DNA from: a bacterium
GTDB lineage: Bacteria > Elusimicrobiota > Elusimicrobia > Elusimicrobiales > UBA9959
DNA: 64,000 bases
Assembly: GCA_021786295.1 (NCBI GenBank)
Contig: JAJYNO010000029.1
Location: forward strand, 62,001 to 126,000
Reading direction: 5' to 3'
Of this stretch, positions 7,466-16,035 are shown piece after piece. Each line of letters starts with the position of its first letter. Positions within the stretch are counted from its first letter, which is position 1. The notes below the pieces were generated by a model, which was not told the origin of the DNA, did not search any database, and saw nothing but the letters and a program-made list of their open reading frames with translations. A program made the translations under genes and the position numbers.

Positions 7466-10400
7466 TCATCTTTCCACGGCCACCTTCAGGCTCCTGCTGC
7501 TCTTCTTGTCGGGGCTCTGCACGTAGGCTATGTACACTCCGCTGGCGGCCTCGCGCCCGTCCCGGTTGAGCCCGTCCCACTGCGCCATGCCGTTGATGTC
7601 GGCCTTCAGCTTCCTTACCAGCTCCCCCAGGAAAGTGTAGATCTTGATCTCGGAGTAGGGCGGCAGGTCAGAGAAGTGCATTACGCCGGTCACGGAGTTG
7701 GGGCGGTAGGGATTCGGGTAGACCTTGACCTCCGCCAGCCCCGCCGCCTGGCTGGTCTGCATCAGCTGGAAGGTGGAGAGATGCCAGGTCTGGGCCGTAA
7801 CCCTGCGCGCCGGCACGTCGGAAACCGAGGGCAGCGGGACCCAGACCCTGTCCGCCTCGTCGTAGAAAGCGAGCACCAGACGCGCCGGGTCTATGCCGGC
7901 CGGCAGGTCGGAGAGCCGGTATGGTACGGTTATCGTTATGGCCCCCAGCACGAGGGCTGGCGGGAAGTAGCCGATGGTGACGCCTATGCCGGTGGGCGTC
8001 AGGGCCGACACCGCCGAGGCCGGCCCTGCAAGGGTGGTGGTGGACGGGGAGAGGGTCAGCCTTGTGGCCCCGCCCAGAGCCCCGGGAGGGATATGCACGG
8101 AGATCTGGCCGTAGGAGGCGTCGAGCGTGACCACCGTGTCCTGCAGGGCGGGCGCGCTGCCAGTGGCGGAGAGCAGCGTCCTGGTGGAACCGAGGTCCAC
8201 AAAATCCGCCAGCGCGCCGGTCTGCCCGACGGCCTGCACGCGCAGCCAGTACTGCGTGTCTATCTGCAGGCCGGCCAGGGTGCAGGAGAGCCCCTGCACC
8301 AGGCAGGAGGAGCTTGAGACGCCGAAATCGGGGCCTGAAACGGTGTCCACGGAAGAAGCTTCCACGTAGTAGCGCGTGTCCGGGGAATTGCCGTCGGGGC
8401 CCCATGCCGCCGTGAAGCCGTCTATCATCATCTGGGCGGGCGGGAAGGTGGCGTCGGGCGGCAGCAGATAGGCCGTGGCCGGCAGGGTCAGCGCGGTGCC
8501 CAGCTGCACCGGCGGCTCCGTCGGCACGCCGGTCAGGTTGAGCGCCGAGACGCGCAGGTAGTAGCTGGTGTCGGAGAGCAGTCCGTAGAAGGTGGCGGAG
8601 AGGCCGAGCGTCACGGAGGAAAGGACGGTGCCGGAGAAGTCCTGTCCGGAGGAGACGGACACCAGGTAGAAGGTGCCCGGCTTGTTTAAGAAGCCGGCGG
8701 CGGCCCCGGAGGACCAGTTGACCGTCAGGCTGGAGACGCTTACGCCGGAGAACGGCATCACCCCGGGGTCGAAGGCCCCGGTGGCCATCGGGGAGAAGTC
8801 CAGCGCCTGCGTGGCGCGCCCCAGCCTGTTTATCGCCGTGGCGCGGGAGTAGTATGTCGTGTTCGGCAGCAGGCCCGAGAAAGTGACGGTGGTCAGCGCC
8901 ACGGTCTGCGGCGGCCGGGCGAAACTGTAGTCCGGATACGAGGACATCTCCACCATGTACCTGGTGTCGTCGGGGTTGCCGTTGGGTCCCCAGGTCAGCG
9001 TGAGCGAATCCGGGGTTATGCCGGCATAGGACTGCGAGGCGGGCTGGTTGGCCATCGTGGCGGTGTCCGGGGTGAAGGAGTAGTTGGCGTAACCTTCCAT
9101 GTTGACCGTGCCGGTCCTGAAATAGTAGCTGGTGTCCGGAGAGAGGCCGCTTATCGTGAGCCTGTCGCGCGAGATGTCCTCGGTGGAGGAGGAGAACAGC
9201 ACGGGGGAGAAGGCCGGGGAGGCCGCGGCCTGCAGAATGTAGGATTCTGCCGAGGAGCTCTGCGAGGTGCCGGCCAGGGGCGCCCAGGAGACGGTTACGC
9301 TGGACTGGTAAACGCCGGCGAAAGACAGGGCGGTCAGCGGCTGCGGCAGGGTCTGGCGGTAGCCGGGGACGGTGTTCGTGTAGACCGTGGCTCCGTTGTA
9401 GAGCGCTCCGGCCCTGAAATAGTAGGTCGTGTTGGGGTCCAGGCCGTTTATTATCAGGCCGGAGGCCGTGCCGCTCGGAGTGGAGGAACTGGCGTATATC
9501 GTATCGAAGTAGGGCGAGGCTGAGGCCTCGGCCACGTGGCCCTCGGCCGCTATGCCCGGGGTGAAGCTGACCGAGGCGCTGGAGCTCCAGACGGCGTTCA
9601 GCGCGACGTTGGTCAGGTCGCCGGGGAAGCCGGTATGGGTGGAGGGGAGCACGGTATAGTCCGGGGTATATTGCCAGTTGAGGGTGCCGAGGCGCAGGTA
9701 GTAAGTGTTGTTGGGTGCCAGGCCCTGCACCGTCAGCTGGCGCGCTGAGTCCGTCGGATAGACATCGTAGGTGGCGGAGGAGATCACTGCGCCGCCGGAG
9801 CCGAACGGGGAGGTGGAGGCTTCCAGGCGGTAGCCTTCGCAGGAGAACGCCTGCAGGTCCTGCGGCAGAGGGACGAACCCCACGGTTATCGCCTGAGGCT
9901 GCGCGTTCGCCCAGGCGACATCGGCATATATCGGCAGCGACAGCGTGACGGAGGAAAGGCTGGCGGTATAGTTGGGATCGCCTGCGGTGTTCAGCGAGGC
10001 GGCCCTGAAATAGTAGGTGGTATTGGGGTCCAGCGTGACTATCGTAAGGGTGCTGACCGACGCGTCGTAGGCGGAAGAGGACTGGATGGCGCCGTAGGAC
10101 CAGGACGGGTCGGCGGAGGCCTCCACCCTGTAGCCGTACGTCTCCCCGGGCCCGAGCGGGGTCCAGGTCAGACTGGCCGTTCCGGCCGTTACCGAAGACC
10201 TGGCGAGTCCCTGCGGTACGGCCGCGAGGGTGACGAAATAACGGATATCCGACATGTTAGGCGCGCCGGCCCAGTTCAGAGCCCCGGCCTTGTACCAGTA
10301 CCCGGTGTTGCGGGAGAGACCGGTAAAGCCGGCTGAAGAGACCGCGGGCGAAGGGGTGCCCCAGACGGACGGTGAGGTCAGGGTCGGGTCGTTCTGCAGT

Positions 10401-11143
10401 ATGACCTTGTAGCCTTCGGAGGTCATGGCCTGTACCGCCGGGTCGTAGACCGGGGTCCAGGAGATGGTGGCGCTGGTCTCGTGCACCTCCTCCGAGACTC
10501 CCGGAAGGGCCAGGGCCATGGTGGCGGTGGAGATGTACGGGGTGTACGGCGTGGCCGCCCCTGAAACGCCCACCGCCCGTACCTTGAAGTAGTAAGTGGT
10601 GTTGGCGTTCAGGCCGCCAAGGGTGGCCGGCGGGTAGCCGGGCATGGCGGAGGCAGAGGGGGAGAAGGACGAATTCAGGGCGTACTGCATCTCGTAAGCC
10701 GTCCACTCCGGATTCCCTCCGGTGTCCCAGCCCAGCCGCGCCGTGGCGGTGAAGGACGAATCCGACGTGAAATAGGACGGCACCGAGTACAGGGCGGAAG
10801 GGGCGGCCACCCAGGTGGCCGTGGAGGCCGTTTCGTAGGCCGAGTCCGGGGCAGACTGGCTTTTGACGCGGAAATAGTAGACCGTGTCCTGGCCGAGGCC
10901 GGTATAGGAGGTGGTGTTCGCGGAGAGGGCCCCGGTGGCGGTCTGCACCAGGAACAGCGGGTCCGTGGACAGGGCTACCGTGAAAGGCCCGCCTATGTTA
11001 TTCCAGGCGAAGGAAAGCGCGGAGAGCCCGGAAGCCGAGGTCTGGGGATCGAGCGTAGCGGCCGCCGGGGACGGCAGAACGGAGAAGACCGGCAGCAGCG
11101 CTGCGGCCAGCAGCTTGAATACGGTTCTTTGCCGCGGAAACAT
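7466..11143 (-). CDS. Large secreted protein: ten FN3 repeats, ZU5-like domain, C-terminal FlgD/T9SS-like sorting domain
   Basis: 1225 aa. A signal peptide (residues ~1-28) is followed by about ten fibronectin type III repeats of roughly 90 aa, each with a version of the strand motif L-x-P-N-T-T-Y-Y-F-R (e.g. GLNANTTYYFKVRAV, TLDPNTTYYFRAASLN, GLAPNNTYYLRLGTLN). Then comes a ZU5-like unit (GQISVHIPPGALGGATRL). The last ~90 residues (VKVYPNPYRPN ... EIKIYTFLGELVR ... WDGLNRDGREAASGVYIA) match FlgD-Ig/type A sorting-like domains. It is presumably an extracellular adhesin-like or surface protein. First gene of an operon with porV. The ATG has no ribosome-binding site and sits six bases after an extended -10. 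Confidence 0.85.
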   Translation of the reverse strand: MFPRQRTVFKLLAAALLPVFSVLPSPAAATLDPQTSASGLSALSFAWNNIGGPFTVALSTDPLFLVQTATGALSANTTSYTGLGQDTVYYFRVKSQSAPDSAYETASTATWVAAPSALYSVPSYFTSDSSFTATARLGWDTGGNPEWTAYEMQYALNSSFSPSASAMPGYPPATLGGLNANTTYYFKVRAVGVSGAATPYTPYISTATMALALPGVSEEVHETSATISWTPVYDPAVQAMTSEGYKVILQNDPTLTSPSVWGTPSPAVSSAGFTGLSRNTGYWYKAGALNWAGAPNMSDIRYFVTLAAVPQGLARSSVTAGTASLTWTPLGPGETYGYRVEASADPSWSYGAIQSSSAYDASVSTLTIVTLDPNTTYYFRAASLNTAGDPNYTASLSSVTLSLPIYADVAWANAQPQAITVGFVPLPQDLQAFSCEGYRLEASTSPFGSGGAVISSATYDVYPTDSARQLTVQGLAPNNTYYLRLGTLNWQYTPDYTVLPSTHTGFPGDLTNVALNAVWSSSASVSFTPGIAAEGHVAEASASPYFDTIYASSSTPSGTASGLIINGLDPNTTYYFRAGALYNGATVYTNTVPGYRQTLPQPLTALSFAGVYQSSVTVSWAPLAGTSQSSSAESYILQAAASPAFSPVLFSSSTEDISRDRLTISGLSPDTSYYFRTGTVNMEGYANYSFTPDTATMANQPASQSYAGITPDSLTLTWGPNGNPDDTRYMVEMSSYPDYSFARPPQTVALTTVTFSGLLPNTTYYSRATAINRLGRATQALDFSPMATGAFDPGVMPFSGVSVSSLTVNWSSGAAAGFLNKPGTFYLVSVSSGQDFSGTVLSSVTLGLSATFYGLLSDTSYYLRVSALNLTGVPTEPPVQLGTALTLPATAYLLPPDATFPPAQMMIDGFTAAWGPDGNSPDTRYYVEASSVDTVSGPDFGVSSSSCLVQGLSCTLAGLQIDTQYWLRVQAVGQTGALADFVDLGSTRTLLSATGSAPALQDTVVTLDASYGQISVHIPPGALGGATRLTLSPSTTTLAGPASAVSALTPTGIGVTIGYFPPALVLGAITITVPYRLSDLPAGIDPARLVLAFYDEADRVWVPLPSVSDVPARRVTAQTWHLSTFQLMQTSQAAGLAEVKVYPNPYRPNSVTGVMHFSDLPPYSEIKIYTFLGELVRKLKADINGMAQWDGLNRDGREAASGVYIAYVQSPDKKSSRSLKVAVER

Positions 11144-11149
11144 TGGTAT

Positions 11150-11158
11150 AGTCTAGCA
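11150..11158 (-). promoter_or_regulatory. Extended -10 (TGC-TAGACT) 6 nt before the FN3 gene start
   Basis: On the minus strand TGC-TAGACT is followed by six bases and then the ATG, predicting a leaderless message for the FN3-porV operon. Confidence 0.5.
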
Positions 11159-11233
11159 GAGCGCCTTTCAATCTCAATGACTAATATGTTACAGGGAACG
11201 GCGCGTTTGCGCGCCTCACGGTTTCTATTATAT

Positions 11234-11239
11234 TATAAT
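11234..11239 (+). promoter_or_regulatory. -10 element TATAAT in an AT-rich patch
   Basis: Consensus hexamer within a run of T and A, 28 bases before the start of the secreted DUF4185-like gene. Likely promoter of the propeller-buk-ptb operon. Confidence 0.45.
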
Positions 11240-11266
11240 TTTGAACCCGGTCAGCGGAGATGCCAT

Positions 11267-12376
11267 ATGCGGTCCCATGAGAATGCAGCGCTGGAGCTTG
11301 GCCGACGGCCCGGAGGCCGTCCGTACCTCCTGCTGGCCTGCCTGCTGCTGCCGGCCGCGGCCAGCGGGCAGGTCCCGGTCCTGCCCGCCTTCTCCGTCTC
11401 TTCCGGCACAGCCCTGCTTTCCGCCGCGGCCTCCACGGCGGCGCCGGTGGCGCAGGGCGGGAATTTCTCCATTCCGCTGCCGGACGGGCGCACCCTCTGG
11501 CTGCTCAACAACGTCTGGACCGGCAGGGAAAGACCCGACGGCCAGCCTGAGGTCTGGGGCATAATAGACGGGGCGGCCGCGCTGGCTCCCAGCACTTCGC
11601 CTTATTCCCAGGCCGGGCGCCTGGCCTTCGTCTCCGACGAGAACGGCTGGCCGCTGCCGCTGCTTTCCGGGGACCTGAAGGAATACAGCCAGGCGCGCAA
11701 GTTCTGGCCCAGCTCCGGGTTCTGCTCCGGCGGCCGCTGCTGCGCGTTCTATTCCATAATGAACAATTTCGGTCCGGACCCTTACGACTACTTCCGCGTC
11801 GGGCAGGGGGTGGCCTGTTCCGGGCGCCCGGCCGGTCCCTACGTCAAGGCGCGTTCCGGGGACGGTTACGCTTTCTGGAACGATATCGAGCCCGCCTTCG
11901 GCTCCGCGGCTTTTTCCGACGAGGACGGCTGGATCTACGTCTACGGCCGGGAGGAGACCTCGCCCGGAGAGTACTCCGCGCAGCTGGCCCGCGTCAGGCC
12001 GGACAAGCTGGCTTCGCGCGCGGATTATTCCTACTACAGCGCCGACGCCGGCAGCGTGCCGTGGACTTCTGACGTCTCCGCGGCCTCCGACGTGATCCCG
12101 GACATGCCGGAGGAGTTCTCCGTCTCGTACAACCAGGCCCTCGGCGCCTACCTGGCCGTGTATTCCGACCGCGGGACAGGCTCGCTCGCTGCCCGCCTGG
12201 CCCCTTACCCGTGGGGCCCCTGGAGCGGCCCGTCCGGACTGCTGGCCTGCGCGAAAGAAGATTACTGCTACGGAGGCAGGGAGCAGGCCGGCTTCGCCGC
12301 GGCGGGCGGGAGAAAGATCTTCGTTACGCTGGAAAAGAAGCATGTGCCGTACCTGTACGAGATAGATTTCGAATAG
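11267..12376 (+). CDS. Secreted DUF4185-like beta-propeller protein
   Basis: 369 aa. A signal peptide ends AAASGQ at about residue 35. The mature part has the repeat-like features of the DUF4185/glycosidase-like five-bladed propellers: DGRTLWLLNNVW, an A-x-S-type central strand, GWIYVYGREE, QLARVRPDKLASRADYSYYS and SYNQALGAYLAVYSDR ... PYPWGPWSGP. It is likely an extracellular carbohydrate-active or carbohydrate-binding protein, but no catalytic residues can be assigned. The start chosen has GCGGAG upstream and a signal peptide immediately after; longer in-frame starts would place extra residues before it. It is the first gene of a tight run with buk and ptb (10-base gap to buk). Confidence 0.6.
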   Translation: MRSHENAALELGRRPGGRPYLLLACLLLPAAASGQVPVLPAFSVSSGTALLSAAASTAAPVAQGGNFSIPLPDGRTLWLLNNVWTGRERPDGQPEVWGIIDGAAALAPSTSPYSQAGRLAFVSDENGWPLPLLSGDLKEYSQARKFWPSSGFCSGGRCCAFYSIMNNFGPDPYDYFRVGQGVACSGRPAGPYVKARSGDGYAFWNDIEPAFGSAAFSDEDGWIYVYGREETSPGEYSAQLARVRPDKLASRADYSYYSADAGSVPWTSDVSAASDVIPDMPEEFSVSYNQALGAYLAVYSDRGTGSLAARLAPYPWGPWSGPSGLLACAKEDYCYGGREQAGFAAAGGRKIFVTLEKKHVPYLYEIDFE

Positions 12377-12386
12377 GGGAAGGATT

Positions 12387-13505
12387 ATGGCCGAACACAA
12401 TATCCTCGTGATCAATCCAGGCTCCACCTCCGACGAGGTGAGCTATTTCCGCGGCGACAGCGAGGTCTTCCACAAGACCGTCCGCTACAGCCCCGACGAC
12501 CTTAAGCCTTACGAGCGCGAGAAGATAACGGCGCAGTTCGGCCTGCGCAGGCGCATGGCCCTGGAGGCGCTGAAGGAGCACGGCGTGGACCTGAAGGAGC
12601 TGCACGCCGTGATAGGCCGCGGCGGCCTGGTGAAGCCGATAGAGGGCGGCGTCTACGAGGTGACGGACGCCCTGCTCGCTGACCTCAGGGAGGGGGTGCT
12701 GGGCGACCATCCTTCGAACCTCGGCGGCATCATAGCCCGCGACATCGCCGGGCCCCTCGGCATAAAGGCCTTCATCGCCGACCCGGTGGTGGTCGACGAG
12801 ATGGAGCCGCTCGCCCGCTATTCCGGCATGCCGGAGAACCCGCGCATCTCCATCTTCCACGCTCTGAACCAGAAGCGGGTCGGCAGGCACGCGGCGGCCC
12901 AGCTGGGCAAGCCATACCGCGAGTGCCGTCTTATCGTCATGCACGGCGGCGGCGGGATCTCGGTGGGCGCGCACCTGAACGGGCGCGTCGTGGACGTCAA
13001 CAACGCGCTGAACGGCGACGGGCCGTTCACGCCGCAGCGCTCCGGCGGGGTGCCGGCGGGCGGGCTGGTCGGCATGTGCTTCTCGGGGAAGTACACCAAG
13101 CAGGACATGCTGCTAAAGCTGAAGGGCCGCGGCGGCCTGGTCGCCTACACCGGCACCTCCGACTGCATAGCGCTGGAAAAATATATCCTTACCGGGGAGG
13201 TAAAACCCGGCAGCGGCCTCGATCCGGCCAGGATCAGCCGCGAGAAGGCCAGGGAGGCCGTCTCGGCGATGGGCTACCAGATCTGCAAGGAGATAGGCGC
13301 GATGGCGGCCGTGCTGGAGGGCAAGGTGGACGCGATAGTGCTGACCGGCGGACTGGCCTACGACAAGGTCCTGGTCCCGGAGATAAAGCGGCGGGTCGGC
13401 TGGATAGCGCCGGTGCTGACCTACCCGGGCGGCGACGAGATGACCGCGCTGCGCGCGGCGGCGGAGATAGCCCTGAAGACCCCAGCCGCCGTCAAGAAAT
13501 ACTGA
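12387..13505 (+). CDS. buk: Butyrate kinase
   Basis: 372 aa; ASKHA-fold acyl kinase converting butyryl-phosphate plus ADP to butyrate plus ATP (EC 2.7.2.7). Seen: the N-terminal phosphate loop INPGSTSDEV, GRGGLVKPIEGGVY, the MHGGGGISVGAH glycine-rich motif, DVNNALNGDGPFTPQRSGG and the C-terminal LTGGLAYDK. Ribosome-binding site GGGGAAGG. The next gene encodes phosphate butyryltransferase, so together they make ATP from butyryl-CoA or a branched-chain acyl-CoA. Branched-chain substrates are a known alternative for this family. Confidence 0.93.
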   Translation: MAEHNILVINPGSTSDEVSYFRGDSEVFHKTVRYSPDDLKPYEREKITAQFGLRRRMALEALKEHGVDLKELHAVIGRGGLVKPIEGGVYEVTDALLADLREGVLGDHPSNLGGIIARDIAGPLGIKAFIADPVVVDEMEPLARYSGMPENPRISIFHALNQKRVGRHAAAQLGKPYRECRLIVMHGGGGISVGAHLNGRVVDVNNALNGDGPFTPQRSGGVPAGGLVGMCFSGKYTKQDMLLKLKGRGGLVAYTGTSDCIALEKYILTGEVKPGSGLDPARISREKAREAVSAMGYQICKEIGAMAAVLEGKVDAIVLTGGLAYDKVLVPEIKRRVGWIAPVLTYPGGDEMTALRAAAEIALKTPAAVKKY

Positions 13506-13537
13506 TCTCAGCCACAAAAACACAACGGAGGAAAACG

Positions 13538-14467
13538 ATGAAATTCAGGAACTTCGACGAGCTTTTAAGCATGGTGAAGGGCAGGACCAACCGCATTGTG
13601 GTGCCGGGCGCCAACAACGACGAGGTGCTGACCGCCTGCAAGATGGGCGTGGACCACGGGATCATCTCCGGCGGCATCCTGATCGGACCAAAGTCCCAGG
13701 TGCAGGAGATGGCGAAAAAGGTCGGCCTGAAGCTGGACATCTTCGAGCTGATGGACCTGTCCGACTACGCCGGGATCTGCAACACGGCCGTGGACCTGGT
13801 AAAGGCCGGGAAGGGGGACTTCCTCGTTAAGGGGCTCGTGGACACCAAGTTCTACATGAAGGCCATACTGCGCAAAGAGATAGGCGCGGTGGCCGAGGGC
13901 ACGGTGCTCTCGCACTTCGTGCTGTTCGAACTGGCCAACTACCACAAGCTCTTCGCCGTGACCGACGCGGCCATCATGATAACGCCCAACGTAGACCAGA
14001 AGGAGATGATAGTCAACAACGCGGTGGACATGATGCGCCAGCTGGGAGTGGAGAAGCCCAGCGTGGCCGTGGTCTGCCCGGTGGAGAAGGTCAACGAGAA
14101 GATCCCGAGCACGCTGGACGCGGCCGAGCTGGTAAAGCGCAACAGGGAGGGGAAGATAAAGAACTGCACGGTGGAGGGGCCGTACGACGTCTATATCTCC
14201 TTCTCAAAGGAGCTCGCGGCCGAGAAGGGCATCAAGGGAGCCGTGGTGCCGGGCAACACCGACATCGCGCTGTTCCCCAGTCTAGACAGCGGCAACCCGG
14301 TTTACAAGGCCATCTCGTTCTTCGGCGCCGGGATGAAGAGCGCCACGCTGCTGGCCGGCTCCAACATCCCCGTTATCCTGCCGTCGCGCACCGACAGCCC
14401 GATGACCAAGCTGCATTCCATAGCCCTTGCCTGCTTCCTGAAGGACCAGGCCCGGGTGACCGCCTGA
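13538..14467 (+). CDS. ptb: Phosphate butyryltransferase
   Basis: 309 aa, typical length. It transfers the butyryl (or branched acyl) group from CoA to phosphate, feeding butyrate kinase. Family features seen: [30 protein letters not shown], the AITDAA-like [17 protein letters not shown] and the C-terminal [14 protein letters not shown]. The ATG follows a perfect GGAGG at 7 bases; reading further upstream in this frame gives only the out-of-frame shadow of buk. Third gene of the operon, 32 bases after buk. Confidence 0.93.
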   Translation: MKFRNFDELLSMVKGRTNRIVVPGANNDEVLTACKMGVDHGIISGGILIGPKSQVQEMAKKVGLKLDIFELMDLSDYAGICNTAVDLVKAGKGDFLVKGLVDTKFYMKAILRKEIGAVAEGTVLSHFVLFELANYHKLFAVTDAAIMITPNVDQKEMIVNNAVDMMRQLGVEKPSVAVVCPVEKVNEKIPSTLDAAELVKRNREGKIKNCTVEGPYDVYISFSKELAAEKGIKGAVVPGNTDIALFPSLDSGNPVYKAISFFGAGMKSATLLAGSNIPVILPSRTDSPMTKLHSIALACFLKDQARVTA

Positions 14468-14483
14468 AGCGAGGAGGACCGAT

Positions 14484-14969
14484 ATGGCCTGGAACTTCCT
14501 GAAGAAACTGATAAACAAGGAAACCGAAAAAGAGGCGCAGAAGCCGGGGCACGCTCACCACGGGCGCGCCGCCGCTCCGGAGGAGAAGCCGGTCTCTCCT
14601 GTCCCGGCGGCCCCCGTTCAGGCGGCCCCGGCCGCCCCCGCCAGGGCGAAATCTCCGGCGGAGAAGACGGACGACGAGCTGGCCGCGGAGCTGGACAAGA
14701 TGTCCCCGGAGATCCTGTCCCAGGCCAAGGACCCGCAGATGCGGTCCCTGATCATAGGCATTTACCGCAAGATGCTGGTGGCCGGCGTGGACGTGACGGA
14801 CGACAAAGAAGTCAAAAAGTGGATGAAGAAGCATCCCGAGGTGCTCCGCGGCGGCGAAACGGTAAAAGTGGAGACCGTGCGGCGCGAGGAGCCCAAGGTG
14901 GGGCGCAACGATCCTTGCCCCTGCGGCTCCGGCAAGAAATACAAGAAGTGCTGCGGCGTCGGCAAATAG
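14484..14969 (+). CDS. SEC-C zinc-finger protein
   Basis: 161 aa. A charged N-terminal region is followed by a Pro/Ala-rich linker (residues ~30-55), a helical middle, and a C-terminal SEC-C motif ([19 protein letters not shown]) that binds zinc and in SecA contacts SecB and the ribosome. In stand-alone proteins its target is unknown. It is preceded by CGAGGAGG and ends the butyrate operon immediately before a strong terminator. Its presence in this operon gives no clear functional clue. Confidence 0.8.
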   Translation: MAWNFLKKLINKETEKEAQKPGHAHHGRAAAPEEKPVSPVPAAPVQAAPAAPARAKSPAEKTDDELAAELDKMSPEILSQAKDPQMRSLIIGIYRKMLVAGVDVTDDKEVKKWMKKHPEVLRGGETVKVETVRREEPKVGRNDPCPCGSGKKYKKCCGVGK

Positions 14970-14991
14970 CCAGTCAGCCAAGAATAAAAAA

Positions 14992-15017
14992 CCCCGGCTT
15001 CCGCCGGGGTTTTTTTT
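14992..15017 (+). terminator. Rho-independent terminator
   Basis: Seven-base-pair CCCCGGC/GCCGGGG stem, loop ttcc, eight T. Ends the buk-ptb-SEC-C transcript. Confidence 0.9.
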
Positions 15018-15030
15018 ATCGCCCGCGTCC

Positions 15031-15867
15031 TCAATCCCACTTTACCGGGGCGGCTTCGGGGATTTCCACCGGTCCTATGGCCTTGGTCAGGCTCCTCTGC
15101 TGCTGGGTCAGGTCGGTGAAGTTCCCGAGCCCGTCCACGTTGTAGGCGAGCGTGCCTCCGTTTGTGGAGAAGGGGGTGGAGCGTATCCAGTTGAGCGAGG
15201 CCTGCAGGGCCGCGACCGGGGCCAGTTTGGTGCCGATGTTCATCGGGTCGGACATCCTGACGGCCAGGTCGAAATGCCAGCCCCACTTTATGTTGACGCT
15301 GACCGGCTGCACCGTGAAGTTGGTGATGTAGTGCCCGTGCACTTTCTGGTCCCCGCGCGCGGTCGTCCCGCCGGTGGCCTGCGCCACGTAGCCGGACATC
15401 GCCTTGCCGCCCGCGTCGCCGTAGTCCTCGGTGCCGCCGTAGTAGAAGGAGATCTTGTATTTTACGTCTATGACGTTGACGCCCATCAGGTTGGTGACGG
15501 TGTAGCGGTAGATCATCTCCTTGGGGCCTTTCCAGCCGGAGATGTTGCCCCAGTTGAAGGAGAATCCCGGGATTGCGCTGGCGTAGGCCGAGGTGTATGA
15601 GCCGCTGGGCGCGCCGCTGTTGATGACGCTCCAGGCGGCCATGCCCGCGTTGACCAGGCCGCCGGGGGCGCCGCGCTCCGCGGCCGTGTTGGCGACCGGC
15701 ATGACCGGGGGCACGGCCTCTCCGCCGGGGACGGAAGCGGTCAGGGAGGACGCTTCGCTCGCGACGGTGAAATAGTCCTTGTCAGAGGGGGCGGTCTGCG
15801 CGCTCAGGAACGGGGAGATCAGCGAAACTGCGGCGGCGAGAGCGAAGGCGGTTCTTGTGGTCTTCAT
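15031..15867 (-). CDS. Secreted protein of unknown function
   Basis: 278 aa. A clear signal peptide (MKTTRTAFALAAAVSLI ... SAQ). The mature part is rich in aromatic/Gly beta-type segments (SFNWGNISGWKG, YRYTVTNLMGVNVIDVKY, KISFYYGG, NIKWGWHFDLAVRM), suggesting a beta-sandwich or surface protein. No family recognised. The start is fixed by AGGAGGAAC just upstream and the signal peptide. Monocistronic, converging on the SEC-C operon terminator. Confidence 0.75.
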   Translation of the reverse strand: MKTTRTAFALAAAVSLISPFLSAQTAPSDKDYFTVASEASSLTASVPGGEAVPPVMPVANTAAERGAPGGLVNAGMAAWSVINSGAPSGSYTSAYASAIPGFSFNWGNISGWKGPKEMIYRYTVTNLMGVNVIDVKYKISFYYGGTEDYGDAGGKAMSGYVAQATGGTTARGDQKVHGHYITNFTVQPVSVNIKWGWHFDLAVRMSDPMNIGTKLAPVAALQASLNWIRSTPFSTNGGTLAYNVDGLGNFTDLTQQQRSLTKAIGPVEIPEAAPVKWD

Positions 15868-15884
15868 AGTTCCTCCTGACCTAT

Positions 15885-15913
15885 AGTCTAGCTTGCGCAT
15901 CTTGACGGCGCAA
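15885..15913 (-). promoter_or_regulatory. Promoter (TTGCGC-N17-TAGACT, minus strand)
   Basis: The -10 TAGACT is the same hexamer as before the FN3 gene. Spacing to TTGCGC is 17 bases. Unlike that gene, this transcript keeps a leader with a ribosome-binding site. Confidence 0.5.
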
Positions 15914-15968
15914 GGGGGTAAGGGCCCACCGGCGCCATAGGCCTGTCGGGTCGCGGCCCGGTAGGCCC

Positions 15969-15997
15969 TTGACAAAACAACCCCCGGCGTTTATCCT
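15969..15997 (+). promoter_or_regulatory. Sigma-70 promoter (TTGACA-N17-TATCCT)
   Basis: Perfect -35, optimal spacer and a near-consensus -10. It predicts a start near 16004 and a ~30 nt leader without a good ribosome-binding site for the kinase gene at 16036. Confidence 0.75.
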
Positions 15998-16035
15998 ATT
16001 GATGTCGCAGATAAGTGTATCCTTGCGTATCTATT

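Noticed and set aside
11129-11266. Upstream in-frame start for the DUF4185-like gene
   Set aside because: It would run across the promoter region and push the signal peptide to residue ~60; the ATG at 11267 has GCGGAG and is directly followed by the leader.
16015-16035. Upstream GTG start for the TPR kinase
   Set aside because: It adds seven residues before the signal peptide, without a ribosome-binding site.
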